From Polychytrium aggregatum (taxonomy: Eukaryota > Chytridiomycota > Chytridiomycetes > Polychytriales): a DNA stretch of 64,000 nucleotides. Both the position numbers and the translations under genes were made by a program. The notes beneath the pieces are model-generated. The model saw nothing but the letters and a program-made list of their open reading frames with translations, was not told the DNA's origin and did no database searches. Location of the stretch: contig NW_026516205.1 of NCBI RefSeq assembly GCF_025602895.1, positions 620,001 through 684,000 of the forward strand, read 5' to 3'. Positions 12,522 through 24,787 of the stretch are shown here, piece by piece (within the stretch, counting starts at the first letter, position 1; every line of letters begins with the position of its first letter).

Positions 12522-14731
12522 GGTCGGGGCGGGGTTGGCAGGGGCTGCGGTGGCAGATGGGCGAACAAAGACAGGGGAGATTAACACAACGCTGGCGCCG
12601 CTATCCATGGCAGTGTCGCTATCCATGGCAATGCCGATGTTGATGTTGATGTTGATGTTGATGTTGATGGAGATGGAGATGGAGATGGAGATGGCGATGG
12701 AGACGGCGATGCCGATGCCGATGTCGACGGCGTGCGGCAGCGCCCACAGCGGACACGACGGAAGAAACGGCTGCTTGACCACACGACGACGCACCGGCGA
12801 TTTGCAATTCGTGGGTGGCGATACAGGACGATACGATACGGCGCAATGCGATGCGATACGACGCAATGCGATGCGATGCGATGCAATGCAGACGGAGAAA
12901 CCAAGCGCGGGCGGCTTGCGGGATGTGGGCCGCTGCCTCTGGGGGGGGGGTTTATCTGGCGATCGTCCGGCACGGCGCACCAGGACCGAGGCGTCGAACC
13001 GAAGCCGGCAGCGCGAGCGATATATCGCGCTTATGGGGACAAGGAGGTGCAACTGAGCGCGATTGGTGCTTGCTCGCTGCTGGGCACGTCCTTTGTTCAA
13101 GGCGCCGCCAAGGGCATGCTGCCGAGAGGCCCACGACCAAGTGGCTCCCTGCACGCGACCGCAGCCGCAAAACAAACCTGCACCAACGGGACGACAGGAA
13201 CGGATATGCGAATCGATAGGAATGCATGCGAGTCGATAGGAATGCATGCGAATGCATACGAGTCGACGCCGCTCGACAGCCGAATCAATGCGAATCAACA
13301 CCAGTCAATGTGGCCGATAGTCCGGCTGCTGGCGGCCCTTGTCTGCCCACATGCGGCCATTTGTTTCTTCCTTCGACGATCTCGCAGGACAATCCGCGCA
13401 CAACTCAACCCCACCCACCGGGGCGGTGCTTGCGACCGGCCCAGCGTGTCGGTGTGCGCACAGCCGGCCTTGGTCTGCCGGCTCGCAGGAATGTGGCCAT
13501 GCCGATTGCTGGCAGGAGGGGGTGGGTGCTTCTCCTTTCGGCTATCCCAGTCCCCGCCGATCTTCAAATCCCGTTTCGTCTTGGGAGGAAGGGCGGGTTG
13601 TGCTCGATTCCGCCTGCCTTGCCTGCCTGCTTGGCTGCTTGGCTGCCGATGGGGCGAGTTCCTCCGATTCAGCCGCGGCGTCCGTCCCGCTTTGGATCTC
13701 CCCGCGCGATCGCATTATCGCCGTTGGTCAGCCGTTGGTCAGGAGCCAGTCCCACTGCCCGCGATTTTCAGCGGCCGCCGATGGCACAGTATCCGACCGC
13801 AAAAAGGTTGGCGGGCGGCGCCGGCAATGCGTCGCATGGATCCGTCTGCGGGAGGTCACCAGGCCGCATGGGGGGGGGAAGAGGCATGTCCGCTCGGCAG
13901 CATTTGCCCGGTCGGCAATGAGCACGACCGAGATCATCTCCATGGCAAGGGGGAAAGAGTTTCGGGTAGTATGGAGGCCCACCACCATACATCCGGCGCT
14001 TGAAACCGACGCTGCCATTACCAGTCCGTTCGGCAATCGATCCAACCGGTTCGGGACCACGCTTGACGGCTCGACTCGGTGCTTCTCCTGCACTTGTCGC
14101 AGACAAAGGTGACGGAGATAAGGCTGAGATGGTTAGGTTGTATGGACGAGGGGGGGGGCTATGGTACAAAGGGTTCAACGGGGAGCAGCCAAAGGAAGCC
14201 CCGACAAGGAACCAGCGGTGTCGGTCGGCCAGGCGACGCATGTTGGGTTGCAAGGGTATCCAGCGCTGATATCCAGCACCGGCTCGGGTTCGGGTTGCTC
14301 CGAGGCGGAATGCAGGCGGTGCATTGCAGCGAGCGTCGTCGCAGCCACCCCACGACCATCGTATGAAATCCTCGCTGGCAAAATGAGTCCAGCAAGTCCT
14401 CGTCTCCTTGGCAGATAAGCGTCACTCAAATACGTGCAATGTATTCTTGAAGGAGGCTGTAGCGAGGCGGGACGTGCATCCCGTTTGTTTCAGAGAGCAC
14501 CAAGGGGAACGAGGAGGGGCATGGGTAGGAAAAACATGAGTTGGAGGAGCATGGACTGGAGGAGCGTGCGCTTTGCAGGCAGCAGCTACCGGCCAACCCG
14601 TAAAGAGGCTGCCGACAGACGAATCGACTTGAACATAATGCAGGAGATAGAGGCATGCGGAGAAGCACAAGCAAATAATCATAATAACCAAACGAGGGAG
14701 AATGCTGTTCTTGGCGAATACAGGCCCGCGA
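12522..14731. other. long intergenic gap with microsatellites
   Basis: Promoter side of the tubby-like gene and 3' side of the next minus-strand gene. It holds GATGTT/GATGGA repeats (about 12635-12722), a GATGCGAT-type repeat near 12845-12885, and G runs of 9-10 at 12941-12950, 13870-13878 and 14150-14158. Several long frames exist on both strands, but they overlap each other, have GC-driven composition and no recognisable domain, so no gene is called. Confidence 0.5.
12635..12722 (+). repeat. GATGTT/GATGGA microsatellite upstream of the tubby-like gene
   Basis: Runs of GATGTT, then GATGGA, then GATGGC/GATGCC, about 115-200 bp upstream of the start codon of the minus-strand gene that begins at 12521. 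Confidence 0.85.
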
Positions 14732-16108
14732 CTAGTACGTCAGCACAATCGCCCGTTTGCTCGGAGCAGCGAGCTGGCTCTCAAGGGAAAAGCTGGAGCG
14801 GCGGATGACGCCGGCCGGCGTGGACGAGTCGCTGGGACTAGAGAGCGGCCGACACTCCCAATACTCTTCGTTCAGGATCTCGCGCGGCCGATCCTTGAGC
14901 GGATGGAAGTGGGCCACACAAACGGTTGAGCCGAACGACACCCTTGGCGACCAAGGGTCCTCTGGAAGCTGCTGTGGGGCTGGGTCTGGAGCCTCGTCGA
15001 GGTACTCGGATGGGTCGATCAGTGTAAAATCGTGGTCGATGGGCATGGATGCGGGCGAACCCGACAGAAGCGTCCCCCAAGGAGTGGAGAGGACCGGACG
15101 GGAGGTTGAGCGCGGGACAGTTTTGAGACAGGACCGGAGCGGACGCAATGGCTCCGTTGACGGCGACCCGAAGGACGGCAACGGCGACACGGATCGCTCT
15201 CGCCCGGGCGACGGCGGCGACAGCGATGACGGTGGCTGGGGCCGGTGGTTCTCAGCCAAAGAATTGCAATGTAGGCTGCTGGGTAGTGTTGCAGCATCTG
15301 AAAAGTCGTGTGCTTCCGGCGCCAGCGACGGCGAGACGAGGTTGTGAGGAGGAGCCGAGAGGGGAACGAAAGGTGCGGTGACGGCCAAGGGCGGCAGTGA
15401 GGGTGTGGAAGAAAGACTTGACATTGGATACGGGAAGGCGCAAGCAGGAGTCGGCGACGGGGAGGTAGGGCTCGGTAACAGACAGCCGGCCGGACGGTGC
15501 GAGGGATCTGTGATATCAAAAGGATGCGACGAAGCGACGGTATCGCAACGGCGCTGCGGCGGTATCATCTGGGCTGCCGAGGAGGGCTGTGGCGAGACGA
15601 AGAAAAAGTCGTGGTCCGGACCGGCGCTGGCTTCGAAATGGTGTCTGGCATCGTGTTCGATATCCTGCTCGGCATCCAGCTCGGCATCCTGCTCGGCATC
15701 CGGCTCGATGTCCAGTTCGATGTCCAGTTCGATGTCCTGTTCGATGTCCTGTTCGAGGGTGTGCTGGACACAATGGTGTCCTACGCTTGCTCCAAAGGCA
15801 GCTCCAGCCTTTGGCTCGCCCTCATGCTCGGTATTCGGGACACTGCTTGCTCCAGCATTGGCTTCAACACTCGACGATGCGGCTGGCGACAGCTTCGGGA
15901 TGCCCCACGGCGAGGGCGGCGGGTGCATTGGATGTCCTTGATGGTGGACCGAGCAGGTTGGAGACGGCCCGTGGCGACAACGGGCGCTTTGGAACTTTGG
16001 CATGGTCGACGAGGAGGCAGGCAGGGGCGGGCGTTGGGCCAGGAAGGTGCAGAGAGGCGTGAGACGCTGGCGCAGACGATGCAGAGTAATGCTAAAGACG
16101 GCAAACAT
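14732..16108 (-). CDS. low-complexity protein with RVSF motif, function unknown
   Basis: A single open frame of 458 residues. It is Ser/Pro-rich with one acidic block of repeated E-Q-D-I-E/E-L-D-I-E units (about residues 118-150), encoded by imperfect repeats at 15670-15760. The only conserved-looking part is C-terminal: RSCLKTVPRS near residue 335, DFTLIDPSEYLDEAP, then SPRVSFGSTVCVAHFHPL near residue 400. RVSF fits the RVxF consensus used to dock protein phosphatase 1, so a PP1-regulatory or scaffold role is possible, but that motif is short and common. A second in-frame ATG (MPKFQSARC, residue 36) could be the real start. No enzymatic domain is seen. Confidence 0.5.
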   Translation of the reverse strand: MFAVFSITLHRLRQRLTPLCTFLAQRPPLPASSSTMPKFQSARCRHGPSPTCSVHHQGHPMHPPPSPWGIPKLSPAASSSVEANAGASSVPNTEHEGEPKAGAAFGASVGHHCVQHTLEQDIEQDIELDIELDIEPDAEQDAELDAEQDIEHDARHHFEASAGPDHDFFFVSPQPSSAAQMIPPQRRCDTVASSHPFDITDPSHRPAGCLLPSPTSPSPTPACAFPYPMSSLSSTPSLPPLAVTAPFVPLSAPPHNLVSPSLAPEAHDFSDAATLPSSLHCNSLAENHRPQPPSSLSPPSPGRERSVSPLPSFGSPSTEPLRPLRSCLKTVPRSTSRPVLSTPWGTLLSGSPASMPIDHDFTLIDPSEYLDEAPDPAPQQLPEDPWSPRVSFGSTVCVAHFHPLKDRPREILNEEYWECRPLSSPSDSSTPAGVIRRSSFSLESQLAAPSKRAIVLTY

Positions 16109-17019
16109 GGCCGCGGGCGGAAGAGCAGATGGGGAGAGGGAAGAGCGTTGTGGGCTTGTGGATCGGCACGGGCGAATCCCGCAGAAGACGCTGGAATCCC
16201 ACCGAAGCCCGGACGGGAAAGTTCACCCGGGCAGAAGCGACGGCGATGGGTCCTCGGGGAGAGTGCGATGCCGAAACGGCGGACGCAGGTCACAGCAAAT
16301 GCAGCGACGGCCGATGGACGGCCGATGGACAGCTGATGAAGCAAACGGCGAAATGGATGGTGAAGCAAACGAAGCGGATGGTGAAACGGATGATGAAACG
16401 GATGAGAATCGGCGATGGATCGACAAAGAATCGACCAGAGGGGATTGAAAATGGCCAATGAGATGCAGGCGCAGTAACTGTTTCTGGCGAGTCCATCCAC
16501 CAAGGCGGCCAGCCAGCGACCGCTCCCGAATGCGTGGTAATGCATGAGTGTATCGCAGTGGCATCGTATCGCAATAGTGTCATTTCGCAGTGGTATCGGC
16601 TGGGCCATCAAGACGCAAACCATCGCATTCGACCGACGCCGTATCGCTCGCTGAGACCGTTGGCACTGTTGTTTGCTGGTGGGCTGCAATCCGTGGCTGA
16701 GCTGTGTGCCGAACAAGTCACGTGCTGAGTAACGTGTGCTCACCGCGTCCTGGGCCTGGGTGAATGCGATGTCCCTTGCATCGCCTGCATCGCCTGCATT
16801 TGCCTGCATTTGCCGGCATTTGCCGGCATTTGCCTGTATCGTTGCCGTCACTGGCCGTCGTGGTGTCCGCAGAGATGGTTTGAAAGAGACAGCTATATTC
16901 GCATCGCGCCATTGTCCTCGCCGCGCTCATCACGGTCCACGCACCAGGAGGGCGACGGGGGCAAAACATGTACATGGGACATGGGACATCCGCGATTGCA
17001 TCCGTTCGTCGCTCGGCAT
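16109..17019. other. intergenic gap with 10-bp repeats
   Basis: Promoter region of the gene starting at 16108 (-) and 3' flank of the ING gene (-). Short repeats CATCGCCTGC / CATTTGCCGG run through about 16780-16838. No gene is seen. Confidence 0.5.
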
Positions 17020-19584
17020 TCACGCGGTGTTGTCCGTCGCTCCACACGTCGACGCCACAGTCTCACTGCCTTCCGTATGCATCGTGGAGGATTCAGTTTC
17101 GTGCGCTTCTTCGGTTTGGGGCCTGTCTGAGAGCGTCCGGCTGGACTCGGTCTCTGTCTCGTCAGCCGCGGCCGACGATGGCGCCTTTGGTGGCCGCCCC
17201 AACCGGACCGGCAGCTTGATCTGGAGCGCCTTCTTGGTGCTCGAGCCATCTTTGCCAACAGTGAGCGTGATGATCGGCCGCCTAGCGCTCTTGGTCTTTG
17301 GCGTGATCGGCATCGGTGGCTTCTCAGCCCCTGCGGATTCACCGTCGCCGGACGCAGGATCCAGTGACGCACTTGCAGAGCCGGTAGCCGCAGCGGCACC
17401 GTCCAGTGTCATGGCAACAGGCTGATCTATCGTTGTCCCTGCTGCTGCTGCTGCTGCCGCCGCCGCCGCCGCTGCTGCTGCCGCTGCTAGCTCGGCTTTG
17501 GATTTGCGACCGCGCTTCTTCTCGGGCTTCTTGATCGGCTGTGTTGCTGACTTGGCGGCATCGGGTTGGGCACTATCCGGAAGCTTGGTGCCACTGTCCA
17601 AGGATACTGTCTCCTCGGCCGCTTGCGCGATCGCATTCGCGCTTGCGTCTGCACGTACCGTCGAGTCCCTGCCACCGGCTGACCTGGGCTCGCTCTGCGA
17701 TTCCATGCGCTGGGGACGTCCATGCCCGGCCAGCAGACACGGCGTGCAGTACCACTTGCCCTCGGGAACGGCTGAAAGGCCAACGCAAAACAGATGGAAC
17801 CACTCGATGGGGCACTGGAGGTCGCACGCAAGTGGGAACGAGCAGCTCAGTTAGCAGCGAGGCATCGCCAATACGCAGAGCCTCTAGGTATCGTCGAGAC
17901 ACAAACCCCCGGGGCATCGCCGACACACGAGCTCCAGAGACAAGCCAAACTGCCACTTACATCCGGATTGTCACATCCGACCATATCGCCATAAGACTGG
18001 CCACGGCAGAGACAGTACGGCGCTTCGTCTTCTTGGATTTCATCGAAATGGTCGCCGGGTTGCGTTCTGAAACAAAGCCGAGGCGGCGACATTTCAGCGT
18101 CAGACGCAGAGAGTCGAGGGGAGACAATGGTCATGGGCGAGACACAGTGGAATCGCAGGAGGCCGTGGTGCATGTTCCGCCAGCCCTTGGACCGCTACAT
18201 ACGTTTTTCGGGGCGACAGAGTCTGTCGCAGGTGCTTGGGCAGGCCATCACCAGGGCTGTGAGACTTGCGAGAGCCAGAGTGAGAAGCAGAGTGCTTGCG
18301 TGGTGGCGTTAGCGAGTAAAGTTCGCCGTCGTCGTGGGTATGCTTGCGCTTCAACGGGGTTGTTCCTGTCGGCACGTCTGGTTCAGGGCCGAAGGTAGAG
18401 GCAGGCCACATTGTGGCATTTTTGCGAATCAACATGATGGCATACGCATTCGCACTGCCGGCGCAACGAAAATGTCACCGCCAAGGCCGCGAACGGCGCA
18501 AGTCATGGGCGACGACTCCAGGGCGAGCAAAAGCGCCAGAAGCGAGGCAGGGAAGGGGAGCAGAGAGCGGAGAGAAGAGAGCAGACCAAGCCACATGTCG
18601 AGCGAATGACGCCAGCGAGACTATGAATGGCTTTTTATCGTTGACGAGGGGAGTGGCGCCGCAATGAAAGCACAACATAAACAACATACCCATCCGCTTC
18701 TTGAACGGCGTCAGCGACCCGAGGTCGCCCCAGGACCCGCCATCGGCTTCGCCCGACTTTGTCATTGCAACCATGTACTGGCACGCCGCCTCGACTTGGA
18801 GAGTCTGCTTGTTGACCTGAGGACGCAAAGCCAAAGATTTGCGGGCAGAGGGGGCGGATCAGCACGGCAAGACTCGCCGAGCTGGTCTGTTGACCAACGG
18901 ATTCACCAGCACATCCACCAACAGACGGCCGATACCAACCAGGTCCAGCAGCTTCTGGCAGAGATCGATTTTCTCGGACGAGATGCGCTTGGCTTCCTCA
19001 AACTTTCTCAGATAATCCGACTCGATCGAGTCCAGGAGCTCCCTTTGCAGAGGCGACTTGTCGTCCGGGGCATCCGGGAACTCGACTTCGTACTGCAGCG
19101 TCGAGAGATACTGGTCCTTGAGTTTGCCCAGACGAGACTTGCATTTGGTATAGGACCGATTGAGGGTGGATATGGACGAGAACTGGTGCGTGACATCGGT
19201 CGAGAGGGGGCTCAGCGCTGGTGGGTTGGGGGGCGGACGGGCACGGAAAGGAGCGAGGGTGAGCAGACCGGTTTGTGCAGTGTCTTATCCACGACGGAGA
19301 AGGGGATGTAAGGGAAGGATGAAGCCGCTATACATTTACAGTGGATTTGAGGGCTGTCTCTGGGCGGTGGCTCTTTGCGTCGTCAGCCACTGCATCACGT
19401 ATAGGATGCCCCATCCATGCACGGTCCGTGCCCGAGCAGCGCTCCAGCGGGCTGCATGAACCAGGCGGTGGAGATTATGCGACGGTGGGTGAAGTTCGAG
19501 AGAGTATATGGGCCTACACTCGATAAAATCGTCGAAAAACAGGTCCGGCGAGCTCGAGTCGAACGTGTCAAAGAGGAGCGACAT
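17020..19584 (-). CDS. ING-family PHD-finger protein with AT-hook C-terminal tail
   Basis: Inhibitor-of-growth family histone reader (as in yeast Yng1/Yng2, Pho23; subunits of histone acetyltransferase or deacetylase complexes). Exons by eye on the minus strand: near 19584 MSLLFDTFDSSSPDLFFDDF; about 19177-18950 with SSISTLNRSYTKCKSRLGKL and LLDSIESDYLRKFEEAKR (ING N-terminal helices); about 18820-18695; about 18400-18205, basic linker; then the PHD finger split by an intron, YCLCRGQSYGDMVGCDNPD and CPIEWFHLFCVGL...GKWYCTPC, a complete Cys4-His-Cys3 set. In most ING proteins the PHD finger is nearly C-terminal; here about 230 residues follow, with a poly-Ala run and two AT-hook-like motifs, EKKRGRKSK and RLGRPPK. 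The helix pair normally joining the first exon to SSISTL is not seen, so a small exon may be missed. Confidence 0.82.
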
Positions 19585-20726
19585 CCAGAGGGTCGGAAGC
19601 AGGAGGTTGGGTCGACGGCGGGACGAATGAGAGGCTGCGAATGTGGCGAATGTGACGAACGAGGTGAGAAGAGAATTTGTGACGGACGGGTGGATATAGA
19701 TTGGATGCCGAAAGCGCCGGCTGTGGCCCGACATTGCGTCCTCTTTATCCCTCATTCATTCGCGGTGCAGTGCCGATGGCAAATGGCAAATGGCAAATGG
19801 AGACCGAGCCACCTAGTTCTCAGGCAACTGGGTGGCAGACACGAATGACATTACAGCGACGCAGGTCTGTGTGGCTGAAGAACGCCATCAAACGCCATGC
19901 ATGCACACCTACTGCACGCCCGTTGGTGGGGAGAATGGTCCGGGAGCAGGGCACTAAGGAGGGGGTGTCGTGGCGATGCTGGGTGGGCGTTGGCGGATGC
20001 CAGGGGGGAGATATCCGCAGACGCAGCGATGAAGAGAGGGAGCGGTAGAGGCCAATATGGCAACAGGAGAGGAATATGGAGATGGCCGGGTCGACAGCAC
20101 GGGCGGCGGGATGCAGCAGGATGCGGCGGCGGACGGAGGCGATCAGCGAGATGGAGGGAAGACGATGGGCCAGACAGGAGGGCGGGCTGGCCGGGAAGAA
20201 AAGCTGCGAATTCAAACTCAGCCGCTGGTTCGAATGGCAGCGAGAGCGAGAGTGGGCGAGAGTGGGCGAGAGTGGGCGAGAGAGATCATGCAGGATCATG
20301 CGCGGTCACGGGAGATGATCACACCCAGCGAGACGAAAGCACCGACATCCACAGCTATCATCCACCGCCACCAACGTACATCATCACATCCACAGCCACC
20401 ATCAACGTACATCATCGGCATCAACGCACATCATCACATCCGCATCTGCATCTGCATCCGCAGGGATAGGATCGACCCCCCCCCACCAACACTGTCCCAA
20501 TCGCAGCCCGCTCAGCCCCGCCCGGCCTGCTCCCGCCCTCGGTCGCCGCCGCAATTGCCCCCAGGGACCATCCAGGGCCCAGGGAACATCTGCCCGTCGT
20601 CGGCGCTCCTCTGCCCTTCCTTTCCTCCCCGCTTTCCACTCACCAAGATCCCTTAGGCACCCTCGGCTTGCCCGTCGCTCGTTCCCACAGTCCGTCCCCC
20701 ATTCCTGTGCACCCCCAGCAGCAGCC
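19585..20726. other. divergent promoter region, ING gene and secreted-protein gene
   Basis: Non-coding by eye. Contains a GCGAGAGTGGG repeat (three copies, 20247-20282), CATC-type repeats at 20345-20460 and a run of nine C at 20476-20484. The C-rich segment just before 20727 is typical of the 5' flank of the secreted-protein gene. Confidence 0.5.
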
Positions 20727-21116
20727 ATGAAGATTGCGCTCGTCTCCCTGCTCGTGGGCATCTCGCTCCTGGCCGTCCCGGCCCTGGCAAACAGCCCTTC
20801 GCCTCGTCCTCGCGACTACACCACCACTCCCATCCAGACGACTTCGTCGCCCAGCAAGGTACTTTCGCCACTTGCATTCGCCTGTACTCGCCTGCACTGC
20901 TCATCGCACCCTCGGGCTCACTCTGCTATGATTCCGCCACACGGCGACCAGCCCTCAGTCGCCCCAAAGATCGCCCACAGCCGCTCGTTCATGACCGCCA
21001 CGCCAACATCCGCAACACCCGGCGGCCATCCCGTCCCGCATCCATCGTCTCCGCGGTATTCCACCACAGCAACCAAGACGCGTATCTACCCGACCCCAGA
21101 GCCAAAGGACCTATAA
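20727..21116 (+). CDS. small secreted Ser/Thr/Pro-rich protein
   Basis: Begins with a clear signal peptide, MKIALVSLLVGISLLAVPALA, with likely cleavage after ALA (about residue 21). The mature part is short, rich in Ser, Thr and Pro and without Cys or a known domain. Two forms are possible: read straight through it is 129 residues; if the GT at 20859 and AG at 20951 define a 93-nt in-frame intron, it is 98 residues. Both keep the frame, so the sequence cannot decide. A cell-wall or secreted role is a guess based on composition. Confidence 0.6.
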   Translation: MKIALVSLLVGISLLAVPALANSPSPRPRDYTTTPIQTTSSPSKVLSPLAFACTRLHCSSHPRAHSAMIPPHGDQPSVAPKIAHSRSFMTATPTSATPGGHPVPHPSSPRYSTTATKTRIYPTPEPKDL

Positions 21117-21618
21117 TTGAGGAGACGAGCAGCCCATCCACCCACTTTATGCTCAGCATTGTTGTTGTAGGTGCGCTGTTGCGTCTGGAAGCGTGACAGT
21201 CTGAGAAAGTCGAATGACGTGCTCGGGATCCAGCAGAGCCCGTCGGCTGCGCTTGGCGAAAGAGGTTTTCTCTGACATCCGTCTCTCGGAGACAGTCAAT
21301 GTCTTGGCACAATATAGAATAATCGCTGGCCCCATCGACCGAGAATGGACGCGCATGGACAGAGCGAGGAAGGGACAGAGGAAGGTACACTTGACGTGTA
21401 ATGCCAGCTATATTGATAGATTGGTAGATGTGAGAGAGAGGAAGGGGGGAGGCGTTGCGAGCTTCGTCAAAGGAGGAGAGAGTGTCGGCCGGCCGGAGTC
21501 GCTCACCGCTCGCAGCCAGCGCGGTTGTCTCTCCGTCCAGATCCGAAGCCTGAAGCTGAACCGGAACATGACAAAAAAGATGGTGGAATGGGCGGCTGGG
21601 GCTCTGGTTGCGGCCCCT
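21117..21618. other. convergent 3' gap
   Basis: Between the stop of the secreted-protein gene (+) and the stop of the DnaJ gene (-). Only 3' UTR-like sequence is seen. Confidence 0.5.
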
Positions 21619-23823
21619 CTATTTGAAAAAGCTCCATTTGCCCTTCTTCTTCTCTGGCTCGGCCGACTGCTCCGACGAGTCCTCAGCCTCGCTAGACTCC
21701 TTGGCATCGGGTTCAGCCGCGGCGCCGGTGCTCGGGGTGCCAAAGGCATCCTCGATGGCCTTCTTCTGTGCCGGTGTGAGGTGCTTGGGGATCGTGATCT
21801 TGAAGGTCACCCACTGGTCACCCTTGTCGGAGGAGCGGCGGCTTTGCACACGGGCAACGCCCCGCTTTCGCAGCACCTTGCGTTCGTCGGGCTGGGTGCC
21901 GGCCGGGATCGTGAGATCGACGTCGCCATCGACCGTGGGAATGCGCACAGTCCCGCCCAACAGGGCTACCGACAACGGAATATCCACGTTGATGAGCACA
22001 TCGGCACCGTCCCGCCGGAACTGGGGATGGGGTCCGACCTAGATGGTGTGCGATGGAAGCAGGCGAGTGCATCATCAGCATGTCGTCGATGGTGAGATGC
22101 GAGGGCTCACGTCAGTCGTATGCTGAGCGCAGCCAAACAGGATCTAGCATGGATCAAGGCCGTGGATAGAAGGACATCCATGCTATGAGCACTGCTCATG
22201 CAGTCCGCACCTCCTTCCAGAGACAGCGACACCGCCAACCAGTCCGCCCCACCGTCGCCGCTCTCAGTCAGAGCTTGCTTTGCGCGACGATATCCATACC
22301 GTGATTTGCAGGTGGATGTCTCCAGCAGGGCCATCGCCCTCCATGGGCACGTCGCCCTGTCCAGCCAGTCGGATCCGCATGCCGTCCTCGACTCCGGCAG
22401 GAATGTTGACGTTCAGTGTCTGGGTCTCGGTCACACGCCCGGAGCCGCCGCAGGGAGAGCACTGGGCGCTCTTGGGCACAAACTTGCCGCTTCCGCCGCA
22501 GTTGTCGCAGGTGGTGGCCATGTGGAATCCGCCTCGAATAAAGACACGCTGAGGCAGATGGAAGGCATGTGGCAGCATCGGCAACGGCCATGGTACGTTG
22601 AGCCAGAATCCAGTAGATCGAGTCAGCATACGACCACTCCGCCAGGATAGTACGGCAAGATGTCACCTTGTGGGAACGACACAGACGCCCCCGATGACAC
22701 AATCGAGCAATTCAGCCAAACTTACCCGACCCGATCCGCCGCAGACAGTGCATGTCTTTGCACTCTCGCCCTTCTTCAGACCGCTGCCCGAGCAGGTGCC
22801 GCACTTGCGGAGTGCCCGAAAGGTGATGGGCTTTTGGACGCCGTGGGCCGCCTCCATGAACGTGATCCGGGTTGCAAGCACCGTATCCTGCGCGACCGAC
22901 TCGAATCCAGAACGGGCGCCGTTCATGCCCCCAAAGTTGCGGAAGAGCTGCTCGAATACGTCGGCGTGTCCGCCGGGGAAGCCGCCCTGGAATCCCTCGA
23001 AGCCTCCGGCACCGGCTCCCGGATATCCTCCGTCTATGGTGCCGCGAAAGTGTCGGCAAGACCAGTCGATCGAGTTGGTCAGCATCGATTCCGTGAGGGA
23101 TATGACGTCCAGAGGACGGCACGATCGCAACAGACACAGAGGGACTGCAAGGTGCAGATGCCATGATCCGCCGTGAAGATACCATGATCCACCGTGAAGA
23201 TGCCGGCCGTGCTGATGTCAAAGTCTTACCAAAGCCGCTTGGACCAAACTGATCGTACTGAGCCCGCTTTTTCTCGTCTGAGAGGATCTGGAGGTGCACA
23301 CGCAGTCAGAGAGCCATTCCGGCTCCTCATTCCCTCCGCAGGCAACTCCCGCAGGCTCGGAGCACCACTTTGTCCCGGCCACCATCTGCCGCCCTCGGGC
23401 AGCCCGCATCCGTGCCACCAAGATATGCCCTGTGCCGACAGGAAATGCCGACGGTGCCCTCGATCGTCACCTCGTAGGCCTCTTGGATCTCCATGAACTT
23501 TTCCTTGGCGTCGGATTCCTTGTTGGTGTCAGGATGGTACTTTTTGGCCAGCTGATAATACGCCTTTTTGATATCGCTGGCCGAGGCCGTCTTGGATGTT
23601 CCCAGGATCTCATAAGCGTCTCGTTTCAAGGAAAGGTTCGAGGCTGGGTCAGGTGGAGTGGGGAGAAGTGCGGGAACGAGGGAGGGTCAGAGCCGTCGGC
23701 AACGTCGAGCTGGATCGCGGGTATGCATCAGAGTAGATGGACGTGTGACTTACATGTGCTTCCAAAGCTCCGAGTGGCTGTGGGTTGTGAATCGCGGGGA
23801 TCGCAAGCCAGCAAATGCAGCAT
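21619..23823 (-). CDS. MDJ1: mitochondrial type I DnaJ/Hsp40 co-chaperone (Mdj1)
   Basis: Co-chaperone of mitochondrial Hsp70 in protein folding. Exon 1 (23823-23754) encodes a short presequence ending TATRSFGST; exon 2 starts at 23643 in matching phase to give [15 protein letters not shown]. Then come a J-domain with the KKYHPDTNK (HPD) loop, a Gly/Phe region ([14 protein letters not shown]) with [12 protein letters not shown], four zinc-binding repeats ([32 protein letters not shown]) and the substrate-binding C-terminal domain ([36 protein letters not shown]), ending in an acidic/basic tail [13 protein letters not shown]. About five introns. Four CxxCxGxG repeats make it type I, and the presequence plus domain order fit Mdj1/DNAJA3 rather than cytosolic Ydj1. 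The start is chosen for splice phase and presequence; a further upstream ATG is not excluded. Confidence 0.9.
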
Positions 23824-24787
23824 TGAGGGGAAGGGCGAGGTCAAGGGCGGTCGGGACAATGGTCAGCTCGGTTCAGGGTGCGGACTGTCGCTATCGATGC
23901 GTGCTTGAATCACGGCGATGTGCCTACAGTGTCATTGGATCTGGCGCCAAGTGCATGGCAAGTTTGACAGCATGGCCAGCCCGGATGGCATGGTGGGCCG
24001 AGGCAGATGGTCTGCGTCGGGATATCGGCGATGCCAGTGACTCAAGACGTACCTCTTGGAGCAGGACATGGCCGGAGGCTCGGCGAATGCCAGGGGCGAG
24101 CCGACCGTGCAATTGGCTGGGAGATGCAGCGACGGACCGAGAACAGCATCATGGTGCTTGTGGGAAGAGCCGCAGAGTTGGGTGCGGGTGTGTCGGAAAA
24201 GTCGGATGAGAGGGACACTCTTCAGGATCGGGATGCTGAGAGATCGGCAACAGAGACAGCCTCGGTTAGCGGTGATGGCTTGCTGGCTTGCCCACGCAAT
24301 CCCGGTACGCACATGTGCACTCTGTCGGGACGCTCTCGGCGATCGGAGGCGAGATGTCGCATTCGCAGAGGCGGGAGGGGAGGGCCATCGACAGGCTCGT
24401 GGCCGATGTTCCGGCATCCGCATGTGCAGCGACCCACCGCTTGTCTCAGCTGACTCGCTCGTCTGTGGATCGTCGCTGTCGTTGTCGCTGTCGTTGTCGC
24501 TGTCGTCGTCGATGGCGATGGCAGCGGCAGTGGCGATCGTGCCTTGCGGGATGCAGGTCGAACTTGCGTCGTCAGAAGCCGCGGATGGGTTGCTGGCTGG
24601 CCGGGCACCCAACGGAAACCACCAGAAAAAAACGGTCGCAGTCGCAATCACTCCACATTCGATCCGGGTGCGACTGCTGCGCACGGGTGCTGCGGACGGA
24701 TCGGGCCGGATCGAGCCGGATCGAGTTGTCGCGGCAGCCAGCCAAACCGTGGTCGGATGCGTTTGGCATGCCCCGATCTGCTCTGCC
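23824..24787. other. divergent promoter region between MDJ1-like and TRMU-like genes
   Basis: About 960 bp shared upstream region of two mitochondrial genes. Contains a GTCGCTGTCGTT-type repeat at 24470-24515. No separate gene is supported. Possible shared regulation is inference from the layout only. Confidence 0.5.

Noticed and set aside
12732-14003. Plus-strand open frame of 423 codons
   Set aside because: Passes through microsatellites and G runs, no domain, and overlaps other equally open frames.
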